Assembly: GCA_038323615.1 (NCBI GenBank)
Contig: JBBQHC010000170.1
Location: 1-5,256, forward strand
DNA from: JBBKXP01 sp038323615
GTDB taxonomy: Bacteria > Pseudomonadota > Alphaproteobacteria > Rhodobacterales > Rhodobacteraceae
Direction: 5' to 3'
DNA length: 5,256 nucleotides
The position numbers and the translations under genes were made by a program. This document shows, piece after piece, positions 1 through 5,256 of this stretch. Each line of letters begins with the position of its first letter. Within the stretch, counting starts at the first letter, position 1. Below the pieces are notes generated by a model. That model saw only the letters and a program-made list of their open reading frames with translations. It was not told the origin of the DNA and searched no databases.

Positions 1-918
1 GATGACGGCAAAGCCCGCCGCATCGCCCGGACCCAATGTCAGCACAAAGGCAAACGAGGCCACCGCCAGGACCATCGCCGACAGCAACACCCGTTTCGGT
101 CCGAACTGTCGCGCCATTCCGCCCCACAGCGGTGCCGAGACGGCGGCGGCAAGAAAGAACAGCACCAGCAACGGCCCCTCCCACCCCGGCGCGTCAAGGC
201 GGTATTGCACAAAGAACAGGAACAGGGTCGAGGACACCGCAAGCGGCGTCGCGTTGACCAGCGCGAGGATCAGCAACCGCCGCGCGACCTTGTCAGCCAG
301 TATCGTCGCCATCCGCGTCGGTTCGACGCTGGCCCGTTCACGCCATTCCGGCCAGAACGTCGCCGCCGCGAACATCGTCGCCACAGCAAAGCCCAGCGCG
401 AAGGTGGCGAAAGGCGCAGCAACCACGCCGACCAGCAGGGTTGGCACCACAGCCGCGACGCAAACGCCCAACAACGCCCCGGATTCGCGCCACGCTGCCA
501 GCTGTTCGTGCCCGCCGTGCAGCAACCTGGCCGTGCCGACCCCCTGGGCGTAGAAATTGATCGTCAGCAAACTGAACGCGCTGAACAGCCCGGTGATCGT
601 CAGGGCGAACCACAAGATCGGCGCGATCGGCGGCGCGACGGCGAACAGCCCGATCATCGACAGCGCCAGCACTCCGGCCACGCTGGTCGCCGCAAATGCC
701 CGGCCCTTGTCCAACCGCTCGCTGATCCAGCCCAGCGCCGGGTCCTGGATCACGTCGAACAGGCGCAACCCGAACAGGACCGCGCCCAACATCGTCAGGC
801 TGACGCCATAGGTCTGCGCATAGTAGGTCGGCGCATAGATATAGATCGGCAGGCCGGCCGCCGAAATCACCGCCGCCAGCGCCGAAAACGCAGGCAGGCG
901 GGGCGCCCGTTCAGTCAC
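1..918 (-). CDS. MFS transporter, sodium:sugar symporter (GPH/MelB-like) class, 3' end beyond window
   Basis: Inner-membrane secondary transporter; substrate unknown. The reading frame stays open for 306 codons from the GTG at 918-916 to the window edge, so the C-terminal third or so is missing. The product is a chain of hydrophobic segments. Residues 52-63 read RLFDVIQDPALG, the signature after the second helix of the MelB-type family; D55 and D59 fall at the numbers of the cation-site aspartates of E. coli MelB. A short basic loop, SERLDKGR, follows. The start is chosen because its GTG overlaps the stop of the DUF1365 gene as GTGA, with a GAGG ribosome-binding site seven bases upstream (929-926) inside that gene. 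It is the third gene of the flavoprotein operon, at the position I recall for RSP_1089 of R. sphaeroides. Family assignment is fairly sure. A role in moving a lipid-derived or protective solute is only inference from context. Confidence 0.88.
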   Translation of the reverse strand, partial: MTERAPRLPAFSALAAVISAAGLPIYIYAPTYYAQTYGVSLTMLGAVLFGLRLFDVIQDPALGWISERLDKGRAFAATSVAGVLALSMIGLFAVAPPIAPILWFALTITGLFSAFSLLTINFYAQGVGTARLLHGGHEQLAAWRESGALLGVCVAAVVPTLLVGVVAAPFATFALGFAVATMFAAATFWPEWRERASVEPTRMATILADKVARRLLILALVNATPLAVSSTLFLFFVQYRLDAPGWEGPLLVLFFLAAAVSAPLWGGMARQFGPKRVLLSAMVLAVASFAFVLTLGPGDAAGFAVI

Positions 919-1670
919 CTTGAGACCTCATCGACCGGCGGGACGGGGCGGCGTCGGAACCTCGCGCCCTTCCACCACAGCTTGACCGCCTGCCAATGGA
1001 TCAGGGCCAGAACCCGGCGCGATCCAAAGGGGCGGCGCAGCATCGCGCGCAGGATCGATGCGTTGGTCAGCGGCTTGCGCGGCCCCGCCAAAGTGGCGAC
1101 AAGCCCGCCGTTGCCGCGTGAATAGTCAATGCGGATGGCGATACGATCGGCGGTAATATCGAACCGGAAATCATAGCTGCCCTCGACCGGCTGAAACGGT
1201 GAAACGTGGAAAATCTTGGTCGCGGTCAGCGTGTCCGCCGCGGTGATCGGGGCCAGATCGGGATGGTGGCACAGATAGGAATGACGGTCGCCAAAGGTAT
1301 TGCTGACCTCGGTAATCACCACCCGCAAGGCACCCGCCGGGTCATGACACAGCCAGAAACTGACCGGGTTGAACACGCGGCCAAGGACACGCGGCTGGGC
1401 CAGAAGATCGATGCGCCCTGTCGCGTCCAGCCCAAGCTGCGCCAGCACCTCGCGGACCCAGACCGCGCCGCGCCCTTTACGCGGTGCGCCGCCGTGATCG
1501 ACATCATGCAGCGACATCAGGCCGCGTGCGTTGCGACCAAACAGGCCGGGATGATCGGGCATCGCCTCGGCATCGGCCAACACATAGTCGATGGAATAAC
1601 GAAAGGCATTGCGCGTCGCCCCGCGCCGTCCGTGCCAGGTATGGCCTGCGATATGGTCGATCCCGGTCAC
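915..1670 (-). CDS. ufaO: DUF1365 protein, UfaO-like, furan fatty acid / singlet-oxygen response
   Basis: A 251-residue DUF1365 protein. Family blocks are visible: a start rich in His and Arg (GHTWHGRR, residues 9-16), PRVLGRVFNPVSFWLCH (93-109), EVSNTFGDRHSY (121-132), KIFHVSPF (152-159), and a C-terminal LIHWQAVKLWWKG segment that may touch the membrane. The chosen start is the GTG at 1670-1668, which overlaps the flavoprotein stop as GTGA. A longer ATG start at 1772 would add 34 residues lying inside the upstream gene and unlike the family N-terminus. From memory, the R. sphaeroides homologue (RSP_1090) is required for furan fatty acid formation and for normal ChrR turnover; the name UfaO was given to the protein that adds an O2-derived oxygen to the methylated diene acyl chain. 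The link of symbol to this gene is recalled, not checked. No strong ribosome-binding site precedes the GTG, which fits translational coupling. Confidence 0.9.
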   Translation of the reverse strand: MTGIDHIAGHTWHGRRGATRNAFRYSIDYVLADAEAMPDHPGLFGRNARGLMSLHDVDHGGAPRKGRGAVWVREVLAQLGLDATGRIDLLAQPRVLGRVFNPVSFWLCHDPAGALRVVITEVSNTFGDRHSYLCHHPDLAPITAADTLTATKIFHVSPFQPVEGSYDFRFDITADRIAIRIDYSRGNGGLVATLAGPRKPLTNASILRAMLRRPFGSRRVLALIHWQAVKLWWKGARFRRRPVPPVDEVSR

Positions 1671-2959
1671 GCCGCCAGCTTTAGGGACGACCGCATTGCC
1701 ATGACGACATCGACGGCGCTGCCCAGACCATCCTCGTGAAACCCATTCTTCATCCATGCGCCACAAAACCACGTCCGGTTGGTGCCATTCATCGCCGCCG
1801 CCTGTGCCTGCGCCGCAAAGGCACCCAGATCATAGACCGGATGACGCAGGGTGACCTGATCCCAGATCAACTCCTGACGAATGGGCCGCGTCGTGTTCAG
1901 CGTCACGAACATCGGATCACCAGTCAGCCACGGCTGCAACGAGTTCATCCAGTAGGTCAGATCGATCCGGGCATCGGTCTTGCCGCGATCCTCGGCATAG
2001 CACCACGACGACCAGACGGCACGGCGTTTGGGCATGATCGACGCATCCGAATGCAGAACGACATCGTTGGGCTGATAGCGGATCGCGCCCAGCACCGCCT
2101 TTTCCTGCGCCGACGGATCGGCCAGCAGGCGCAGGGTGTCATCGGAATGGGTGGCAAAGACGACCTCGTCAAAGCGCTCCCAGTCGCCGCCTGCCGCCTT
2201 GACCTCGGCCCCCAGCGCGTCGCGCCGGACCGCGTTGATCGGCGCGCCGAGACGCAATTCAACGCCCTTGGCCTGCATCGACGCAGCCAGACGCGACACA
2301 TAGGCCTGCGATCCGCCCTGCACGGTGAACCATTGATGTTGGCCCGAATAATTCAGCAACGCATGGTTTTCGAAGAACCTGACCATCGCGCGGGCCGGGA
2401 ATTCCATGATCTTTTCGGTCGGAGTGGACCAGATCGCGCCCGACAGCGGCAACAGGTAATAATCGCGAAACCAGCTGCCGGTCCCCAGTTTGTCCAGCAG
2501 ACCCGCGATGGTCATCGCGTCCTGATTGGCTGCGCCGATTGCGCGGGAATTAAAGTGCAGCACATCGCGCATCATCCGCAGAAACCACGGATTTGCCAGA
2601 TTGCGTTTTTGCGCAAACATCGCGGCGAACGATGCCAGCCCGTATTCGATCCGGCCACCATCGACCGACGCACCAAAGCTCATGTTCGACGGGGTGACAG
2701 GCACGTCCAGTTCGGCGAACAGGGCGGCCAGATGCGGATAATTGGCATAGTTGAATACGATGAACCCGGTATCGACCGGCTGATCGCCACGCGCACCTGC
2801 CATCCTTGTGCGGGCATGACCGCCAAGTCGGTTTTCCGCCTCGAACAGCACCACATGGTGTTCGTCGGCCAGCATTTGGGCAGCACCCATTCCGGAAATA
2901 CCGGCACCAATCACGGCAATCTTTTTTTTCGGACCAATCGGCCCTCTCTGAATCGGCAT
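1667..2959 (-). CDS. ufaD: FAD-dependent desaturase / amine-oxidase-like flavoprotein (UfaD-like)
   Basis: A 430-residue flavoprotein of the NAD(P)-binding Rossmann / flavin amine oxidase superfamily, related to phytoene-desaturase-like enzymes. The dinucleotide-binding motif GAGISG lies at residues 18-23, the ribose-binding acid is E40, the family GGHART motif is at 46-51, and the C-terminal flavin segment WFCGAWMKNGFHEDGLGSA spans about 397-415. No signal peptide is seen, so it is probably cytoplasmic or membrane-peripheral. The R. sphaeroides homologue (RSP_1091, recalled as UfaD) desaturates methylated phospholipid acyl chains on the way to furan fatty acids and is part of the singlet-oxygen response. 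It is the first gene of the leftward operon. The ATG at 2959 is preferred because the motif then starts near residue 18 and the predicted promoter lies at 2995-3023. The far-upstream ATG at 3091 would lie upstream of that promoter. In-frame GTGs at 2980 and 2971 remain possible, since the GGGGAG at 2976-2971 sits 11 bases from the ATG, rather far. Confidence 0.92.
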   Translation of the reverse strand: MPIQRGPIGPKKKIAVIGAGISGMGAAQMLADEHHVVLFEAENRLGGHARTRMAGARGDQPVDTGFIVFNYANYPHLAALFAELDVPVTPSNMSFGASVDGGRIEYGLASFAAMFAQKRNLANPWFLRMMRDVLHFNSRAIGAANQDAMTIAGLLDKLGTGSWFRDYYLLPLSGAIWSTPTEKIMEFPARAMVRFFENHALLNYSGQHQWFTVQGGSQAYVSRLAASMQAKGVELRLGAPINAVRRDALGAEVKAAGGDWERFDEVVFATHSDDTLRLLADPSAQEKAVLGAIRYQPNDVVLHSDASIMPKRRAVWSSWCYAEDRGKTDARIDLTYWMNSLQPWLTGDPMFVTLNTTRPIRQELIWDQVTLRHPVYDLGAFAAQAQAAAMNGTNRTWFCGAWMKNGFHEDGLGSAVDVVMAMRSSLKLAA

Positions 2960-2994
2960 AGGCGCGACCACTCCCCGCACAAACTGTGTCTTGT

Positions 2995-3023
2995 TCTTAC
3001 GTAGCCACGCCGTAGTCGGATGA
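2995..3023 (-). promoter_or_regulatory. Candidate sigma-E promoter of the flavoprotein operon
   Basis: On the minus strand TCATCC (3023-3018) is followed by an 18-base spacer and TAAGA (2999-2995). The sigma-E consensus I recall from R. sphaeroides is TGATCC, 18 bases, TAAGA, so this differs at one -35 base. Transcription would begin near 2988, leaving a leader of about 29 bases before the ATG at 2959. The homologous operon is a sigma-E target in R. sphaeroides, which supports the call; only the sequence match is seen here. Confidence 0.68.
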
Positions 3024-3045
3024 TTAGTTTCGCCAATCGGGCATG

Positions 3046-3074
3046 TGATCCACTTTCGTCGCACCGCCGTATGC
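3046..3074 (+). promoter_or_regulatory. Candidate autoregulatory sigma-E promoter of rpoE-chrR
   Basis: TGATCC at 3046-3051 is a perfect match to the recalled sigma-E -35 hexamer. An 18-base spacer leads to TATGC at 3070-3074, which shares T, A and G with the TAAGA -10 element. The predicted start point is around 3080-3081, giving a leader of about 105 bases. RpoE-ChrR operons of this type are autoactivated, so a sigma-E promoter is expected here. Confidence 0.72.
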
Positions 3075-3098
3075 TGCATATGTTGACCCATGTGCAGC
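3073..3098. repeat. Inverted repeat over the rpoE -10 / start region
   Basis: The arms GCTGCATATG (3073-3082) and CATGTGCAGC (3089-3098) are reverse complements at nine of ten positions and flank the six bases TTGACC. In RNA the single mismatch would be a U-G wobble. The left arm overlaps the last bases of the candidate -10 and the predicted start point, so a transcript from that promoter would contain only part of the left arm. A protein-binding operator is therefore a better guess than an RNA hairpin, but chance cannot be excluded. Confidence 0.55.
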
Positions 3099-3169
3099 CT
3101 CGATCAGAATCCGCGCCCGGCTTGCCTCCGATTGAACGGCGGCCTGTTGCAGCTGGGTTCCAAAGTGCC

Positions 3170-3175
3170 GGAAAG
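3170..3175 (+). promoter_or_regulatory. Ribosome-binding site deciding the rpoE GTG start
   Basis: GGAAAG lies nine bases before the GTG at 3185-3187. The in-frame upstream ATGs at 3020, 3071 and 3080 have no comparable purine-rich site, and the first two precede the predicted transcript start. This supports GTG 3185 as the rpoE start. Confidence 0.6.
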
Positions 3176-3184
3176 TTTGGCCGC

Positions 3185-3736
3185 GTGACGACCACCCCAC
3201 CTCCTGACCGGCAGGCATGGATTGCTGAAATGATTGCGATCCGCGACGGGCGCGATCAACGGGCCTTTGCGGCGCTGTTTGGCCATTTCGCACCGCGCAT
3301 CAAAGGCTTTTTGATGCGCAGCGGTGCCGCCCCCGATCTGGCCGAGGAATGCGCCCAAGAAGTCATGGCGACCCTGTGGCACAAGGCGCATCTGTTCGAT
3401 CCGACCAAGGCCAGCGCCGCGACTTGGATATTTTCCATCGCCCGCAACCGGCTGATTGACCGGATCCGCAAACAGCGCCGCCCCGAACCCCAAGACCTGC
3501 CGTGGGGCCCCGAAGGCGAACCCGATCAGGCCGATGCACTGGCCTTGGCCCAGGATACCGAAAAACTGGCGCAGGCCTTGGCCACCCTGCCCGACAAGCA
3601 ACGCCTTCTGATCGAACGCGCCTATTTCGGCGACCTGAGCCATAGCGAAATTGCCGCCGAAACCGGTCTGCCGCTGGGCACCATCAAATCCCGCATCCGA
3701 TTGGCGCTGGACCGTTTGCGCCACGCAATGAATTAA
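3185..3736 (+). CDS. rpoE: ECF RNA polymerase sigma factor RpoE (sigma-E, ECF11 type)
   Basis: A 183-residue group IV sigma factor, a normal ECF length with this start. Region 2 spans about residues 24-100. It includes DLAEECAQEVMATLWHKAH (51-69) and the promoter-melting/-10 recognition segment TWIFSIARNRLIDRIRKQ (80-97). Region 4 spans about 128-180, with the helix-turn-helix LSHSEIAAETGLPLGTIKSR (151-170) that would read the -35. K40 and M44 in RIKGFLMRSG match the lysine and methionine (K38 and M42 in R. sphaeroides, from memory) whose substitution weakens ChrR binding. It is followed nine bases later by chrR in the same operon. In the known system it activates genes against singlet oxygen (its own operon, the divergent operon, photolyase and others) once ChrR is lost. 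The start is GTG, backed by GGAAAG upstream. Confidence 0.96.
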   Translation: MTTTPPPDRQAWIAEMIAIRDGRDQRAFAALFGHFAPRIKGFLMRSGAAPDLAEECAQEVMATLWHKAHLFDPTKASAATWIFSIARNRLIDRIRKQRRPEPQDLPWGPEGEPDQADALALAQDTEKLAQALATLPDKQRLLIERAYFGDLSHSEIAAETGLPLGTIKSRIRLALDRLRHAMN

Positions 3737-3745
3737 GAGAAGACA

Positions 3746-4390
3746 ATGAACACGATCCAACATCATCTGTCCGACGCCCTGTTGATGGGCTACGCCGCCG
3801 GCACCCTGCCAGAGGCGTTCAGCCTTGTTGTCGCGACCCATGTGTCGCTGTGCGACGAATGCCGCGCCCGGCTGGGGGCCTATGACGCACTTGGCGGCGC
3901 TGTGATGGAACGGTCGGATCATGCCGACTTGGCCGACGACTGCCTTGCCGCGACGCTGGCCCTGATCACCCAAGGCGACCGGACACCGACCGCCAAACCG
4001 CATCAGGGCGGCATCTTTCCGACGCCACTACAGGACTACGTCGGCGGTGATCTGGACGCGGTGAAATGGCGGCGGATCGGCGGCGGCGTATCGCAATCGC
4101 TGTTGAAAACTGCGGGCGGCGCGACGGTGCGCCTCCTGCGCATCCCCGGCGGCACTGCCGTCCCCGATCACGGCCACCGGGGCAGCGAACTGACGCTGGT
4201 CCTGCAAGGCGCGTTTCGCGACGAAATCAGCCGTTTCGGCACCGGCGATATCGAGGTGGCGAACGAAGATCTGAATCATCAACCGATAGCCGAGGCTGGC
4301 CCCGACTGTATCTGCCTTGCCGCCACCGACGCCCCACTGCGGTTCAACGCGCTGCTGCCCCGACTGGCGCAGCGTTTCTTTGGAATCTAG
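3746..4390 (+). CDS. chrR: Zinc-binding anti-sigma factor ChrR (ZAS N-domain plus cupin C-domain)
   Basis: A 214-residue cytoplasmic anti-sigma factor that sequesters RpoE. The N-terminal anti-sigma domain (about 1-80) has H7 and the H32-x3-C36-x2-C39 motif, which bind a zinc ion needed for sigma inhibition. The C-terminal cupin-like domain (about 95-195) has H142, H144, E148 and H178 as a second metal site, needed in R. sphaeroides for the singlet-oxygen response. All eight ligands sit exactly one residue later than the published R. sphaeroides numbers I recall (H6, H31, C35, C38; H141, H143, E147, H177), so the protein is complete and of family length. C188 and C190 form a CxC matching the C187/C189 pair noted there. 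The ATG has a purine-rich AAGAGAAG just upstream, and the gene is co-transcribed with rpoE. The next gene converges on it after 15 bases, with no obvious terminator hairpin. Confidence 0.97.
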   Translation: MNTIQHHLSDALLMGYAAGTLPEAFSLVVATHVSLCDECRARLGAYDALGGAVMERSDHADLADDCLAATLALITQGDRTPTAKPHQGGIFPTPLQDYVGGDLDAVKWRRIGGGVSQSLLKTAGGATVRLLRIPGGTAVPDHGHRGSELTLVLQGAFRDEISRFGTGDIEVANEDLNHQPIAEAGPDCICLAATDAPLRFNALLPRLAQRFFGI

Positions 4391-4405
4391 GGCTTTCAGG
4401 TTTCG

Positions 4406-4795
4406 TTATTCCCAGACCAGCGGAACAGATTGCCCGCCAACCCGCAGATACCCCGTGCCGTTAATCGCTAGATAGAACGCGCGACCCCGATAAGCCTCGG
4501 ACACGACATGATAATCGCCCAGCCGGGTGAGTTGCCCCGAATGCCCGTTCAACCCGCCCGCGCAAACCGCTGTGCCGCCACGGCATGGCGTCAGCGTATA
4601 GGTGCGCAGCTTGCCCCGCTCGGTCGCCAGAACCGATACGGTTCCGCGTTGAAACGGGATACCGCCGATGGCTTGCGCATATTGGTCGCGGATACCGGCA
4701 CCGAAATTGCCGACCTCGGTTTTCGTCTGGTCCGGGGTCGCGCAGGCACCAAGTGCCAACAGCGTAAAAGCAATAGAATTCCGGGTCAGTCGCAT
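4406..4795 (-). CDS. Small predicted lipoprotein of unknown function
   Basis: A 129-residue protein I do not recognise. The first 18 residues look like a lipoprotein signal: basic MRLTRN, a short hydrophobic stretch, and the lipobox LGAC with the cysteine to be lipidated at C18. Alanine at +2 suggests transport to the outer membrane, leaving a periplasm-facing mature part of about 112 residues. The mature part has two more cysteines, in TPCRGGTAVCAGG, spaced closely enough for a disulfide, and then alternating polar/hydrophobic segments typical of beta strands. The ATG at 4795 has GGGGA seven bases upstream (4807-4803). It starts 30 bases after the HutD-family gene on the same strand, so the two may be co-transcribed, and it converges on chrR. 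No sigma-E promoter was seen in front of it. Coding status is supported by the signal and the ribosome-binding site. Confidence 0.82.
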   Translation of the reverse strand: MRLTRNSIAFTLLALGACATPDQTKTEVGNFGAGIRDQYAQAIGGIPFQRGTVSVLATERGKLRTYTLTPCRGGTAVCAGGLNGHSGQLTRLGDYHVVSEAYRGRAFYLAINGTGYLRVGGQSVPLVWE

Positions 4796-4825
4796 CGGTT
4801 GGTCCCCACTGTGGCTGCCAGCAGG

Positions 4826-5256
4826 CTAACGCCCGACCACTGGCAACCGCAAGGGGGCAGAACCCGCGAAAAGCCGCACTGCAATCGCTTGCCCCGCGAG
4901 CAGGGTCAGCGGTTCGTCGGCAAGGGTGAGGGTTTGTGCAGGGAAATCATTTGCGCCGATCCGCACCACCCCAAGGGCGTACAAGGCGACCAGCCCGCCC
5001 GCTTCGGGGCGCACCCTGTCCGGCCCGATCACCCGCACCTCCGGGCGCGGCAGATCCAGCGCCGTCATGACGTTGAAATCAGCGCTGGGGGCCGTGACGT
5101 TTTCCGCCCGGATCTCCAATCCGCCGTCAAACGTCACAGGCACCAGCGGCGCCGCGCGCAGCCGTGCGTCGCCCAACAGATCAAAGCCCGGCCCGTCAAT
5201 CACTGTCAGATTGCGCGCCACGCCCGGAAACACCGAAAACGGCCCATCCGCGACGA
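4826..5256 (-). CDS. HutD/Ves family protein, N-terminus beyond window
   Basis: The frame is open from the right edge of the window to a TAG at 4828-4826, giving about 142 visible residues; HutD proteins are usually near 180-200, so roughly 45 N-terminal residues lie outside. The first visible residues, VADGPFSVFPGVARNLTVID, followed by GPGFDL, carry the family signature (DGPFS-x-FPGV-x-R then a strand and an acidic-Gly turn). The rest fits the small cupin-like beta fold of HutD/Ves. HutD is known from histidine-utilisation operons, where it has been proposed to limit pathway output, and Ves from cold/stress responses in enterics; no enzyme activity is established. No hut gene is visible here, so the symbol hutD is not assigned. 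The 30-base gap to the downstream lipoprotein gene suggests one transcript. An internal GTG at 5233 is not the true start because the conserved block continues upstream of it. Confidence 0.85.
   Translation of the reverse strand, partial: VADGPFSVFPGVARNLTVIDGPGFDLLGDARLRAAPLVPVTFDGGLEIRAENVTAPSADFNVMTALDLPRPEVRVIGPDRVRPEAGGLVALYALGVVRIGANDFPAQTLTLADEPLTLLAGQAIAVRLFAGSAPLRLPVVGR

Larger units (their letters stand above)
2960..3184. promoter_or_regulatory. Divergent intergenic region between flavoprotein operon and rpoE-chrR
   Basis: This 225-base stretch separates the two start codons. It holds two outward-facing candidate sigma-E promoters whose -35 hexamers are 22 bases apart, an inverted repeat at 3073-3098, and about 105 bases of rpoE leader. 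The leader is open in the rpoE frame from 3020 onward, but its third codon positions are less GC-rich than in rpoE itself, so it is probably not translated. No RNA gene or riboswitch was recognised. Confidence 0.8.

Noticed and set aside
747..752. Minus-strand TGATCC inside the transporter gene, with similar copies at 998-1003 and 1914-1919
   Set aside because: For the copies at 998-1003 and 1914-1919 the bases 18 positions downstream are TGTGG and CACGA, not TAAGA-like. All three are inside coding sequence, so chance matches are likely.
205..1125. A 306-codon plus-strand open frame opposite the transporter and DUF1365 genes
   Set aside because: Extremely Arg/Gln-rich composition and overlap with two genes with clear family signatures mark it as a shadow frame.
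1671..1772. An upstream ATG extension of the DUF1365 gene
   Set aside because: It lies wholly within the flavoprotein gene and the added residues do not resemble the family; the GTGA overlap gives a better start.
1736..3004. A 422-codon open frame on the plus strand opposite the flavoprotein gene
   Set aside because: It is an antisense shadow: Arg/His/Gln-rich with no domain, while the minus strand encodes a complete FAD protein with all motifs.
3104..4003. A 299-codon open frame on the minus strand opposite rpoE and chrR
   Set aside because: It spans two well-supported genes in antisense, is Gly/Gln-rich and has no recognisable motif; typical of high-GC DNA.
1..5256. CRISPR array, tRNA/rRNA genes, insertion sequences or attachment sites
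   Set aside because: No spaced repeats, no RNA gene signatures, no transposase and no terminal inverted repeats were seen; almost all of the window is accounted for by ordinary chromosomal genes.

Overview
The window carries a divergent singlet-oxygen (photo-oxidative) stress locus of the RpoE-ChrR type. It most likely comes from an alphaproteobacterium of the Rhodobacteraceae/Roseobacter group. Reasons are the high-GC coding style, the frequent GTG starts with 4-base GTGA gene overlaps, and a gene order matching my memory of the Rhodobacter sphaeroides rpoE-chrR region (RSP_1092-1093 with the divergent RSP_1091-1090-1089 genes). No search was run, so the genus is not claimed.

Left half (1-2959, all minus strand): a tightly packed operon read leftward from the central promoter region. 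In transcription order it holds a FAD-dependent desaturase/amine-oxidase-like flavoprotein (1667-2959, UfaD/RSP_1091 type), a DUF1365 protein (915-1670, UfaO/RSP_1090 type) and an MFS transporter of the sodium:sugar symporter (GPH/MelB-like) class (1-918). The transporter runs off the left edge of the window. Each downstream gene starts with a GTG whose last two bases lie in the stop codon of the gene before it, so translation is probably coupled.

Centre (2960-3184): a 225-base divergent regulatory region. Two back-to-back candidate sigma-E promoters can be read by eye, one for rpoE-chrR (-35 TGATCC) and one for the flavoprotein operon (-35 TCATCC, -10 TAAGA), both with an 18-base spacer. A 10-base-arm inverted repeat overlaps the -10 and predicted start site of the rpoE promoter.

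Right half, plus strand (3185-4390): rpoE (ECF sigma factor, GTG start) and chrR (zinc-dependent anti-sigma factor with a cupin C-terminal domain). All recognised zinc ligands are present. Right half, minus strand (4406-5256): a convergent pair consisting of a HutD-family protein, cut by the right window edge, followed by a small predicted lipoprotein of unknown function.

How it works together: in the R. sphaeroides model, ChrR holds sigma-E inactive until singlet oxygen causes ChrR loss. Sigma-E then transcribes its own operon and the divergent operon. The flavoprotein and the DUF1365 protein act on methylated unsaturated phospholipid acyl chains to make furan fatty acids, and were also reported as needed for normal ChrR turnover. 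The window therefore looks like a well-known regulatory module. The less explored parts are the transporter, the inverted repeat at the rpoE promoter and the convergent lipoprotein/HutD pair.
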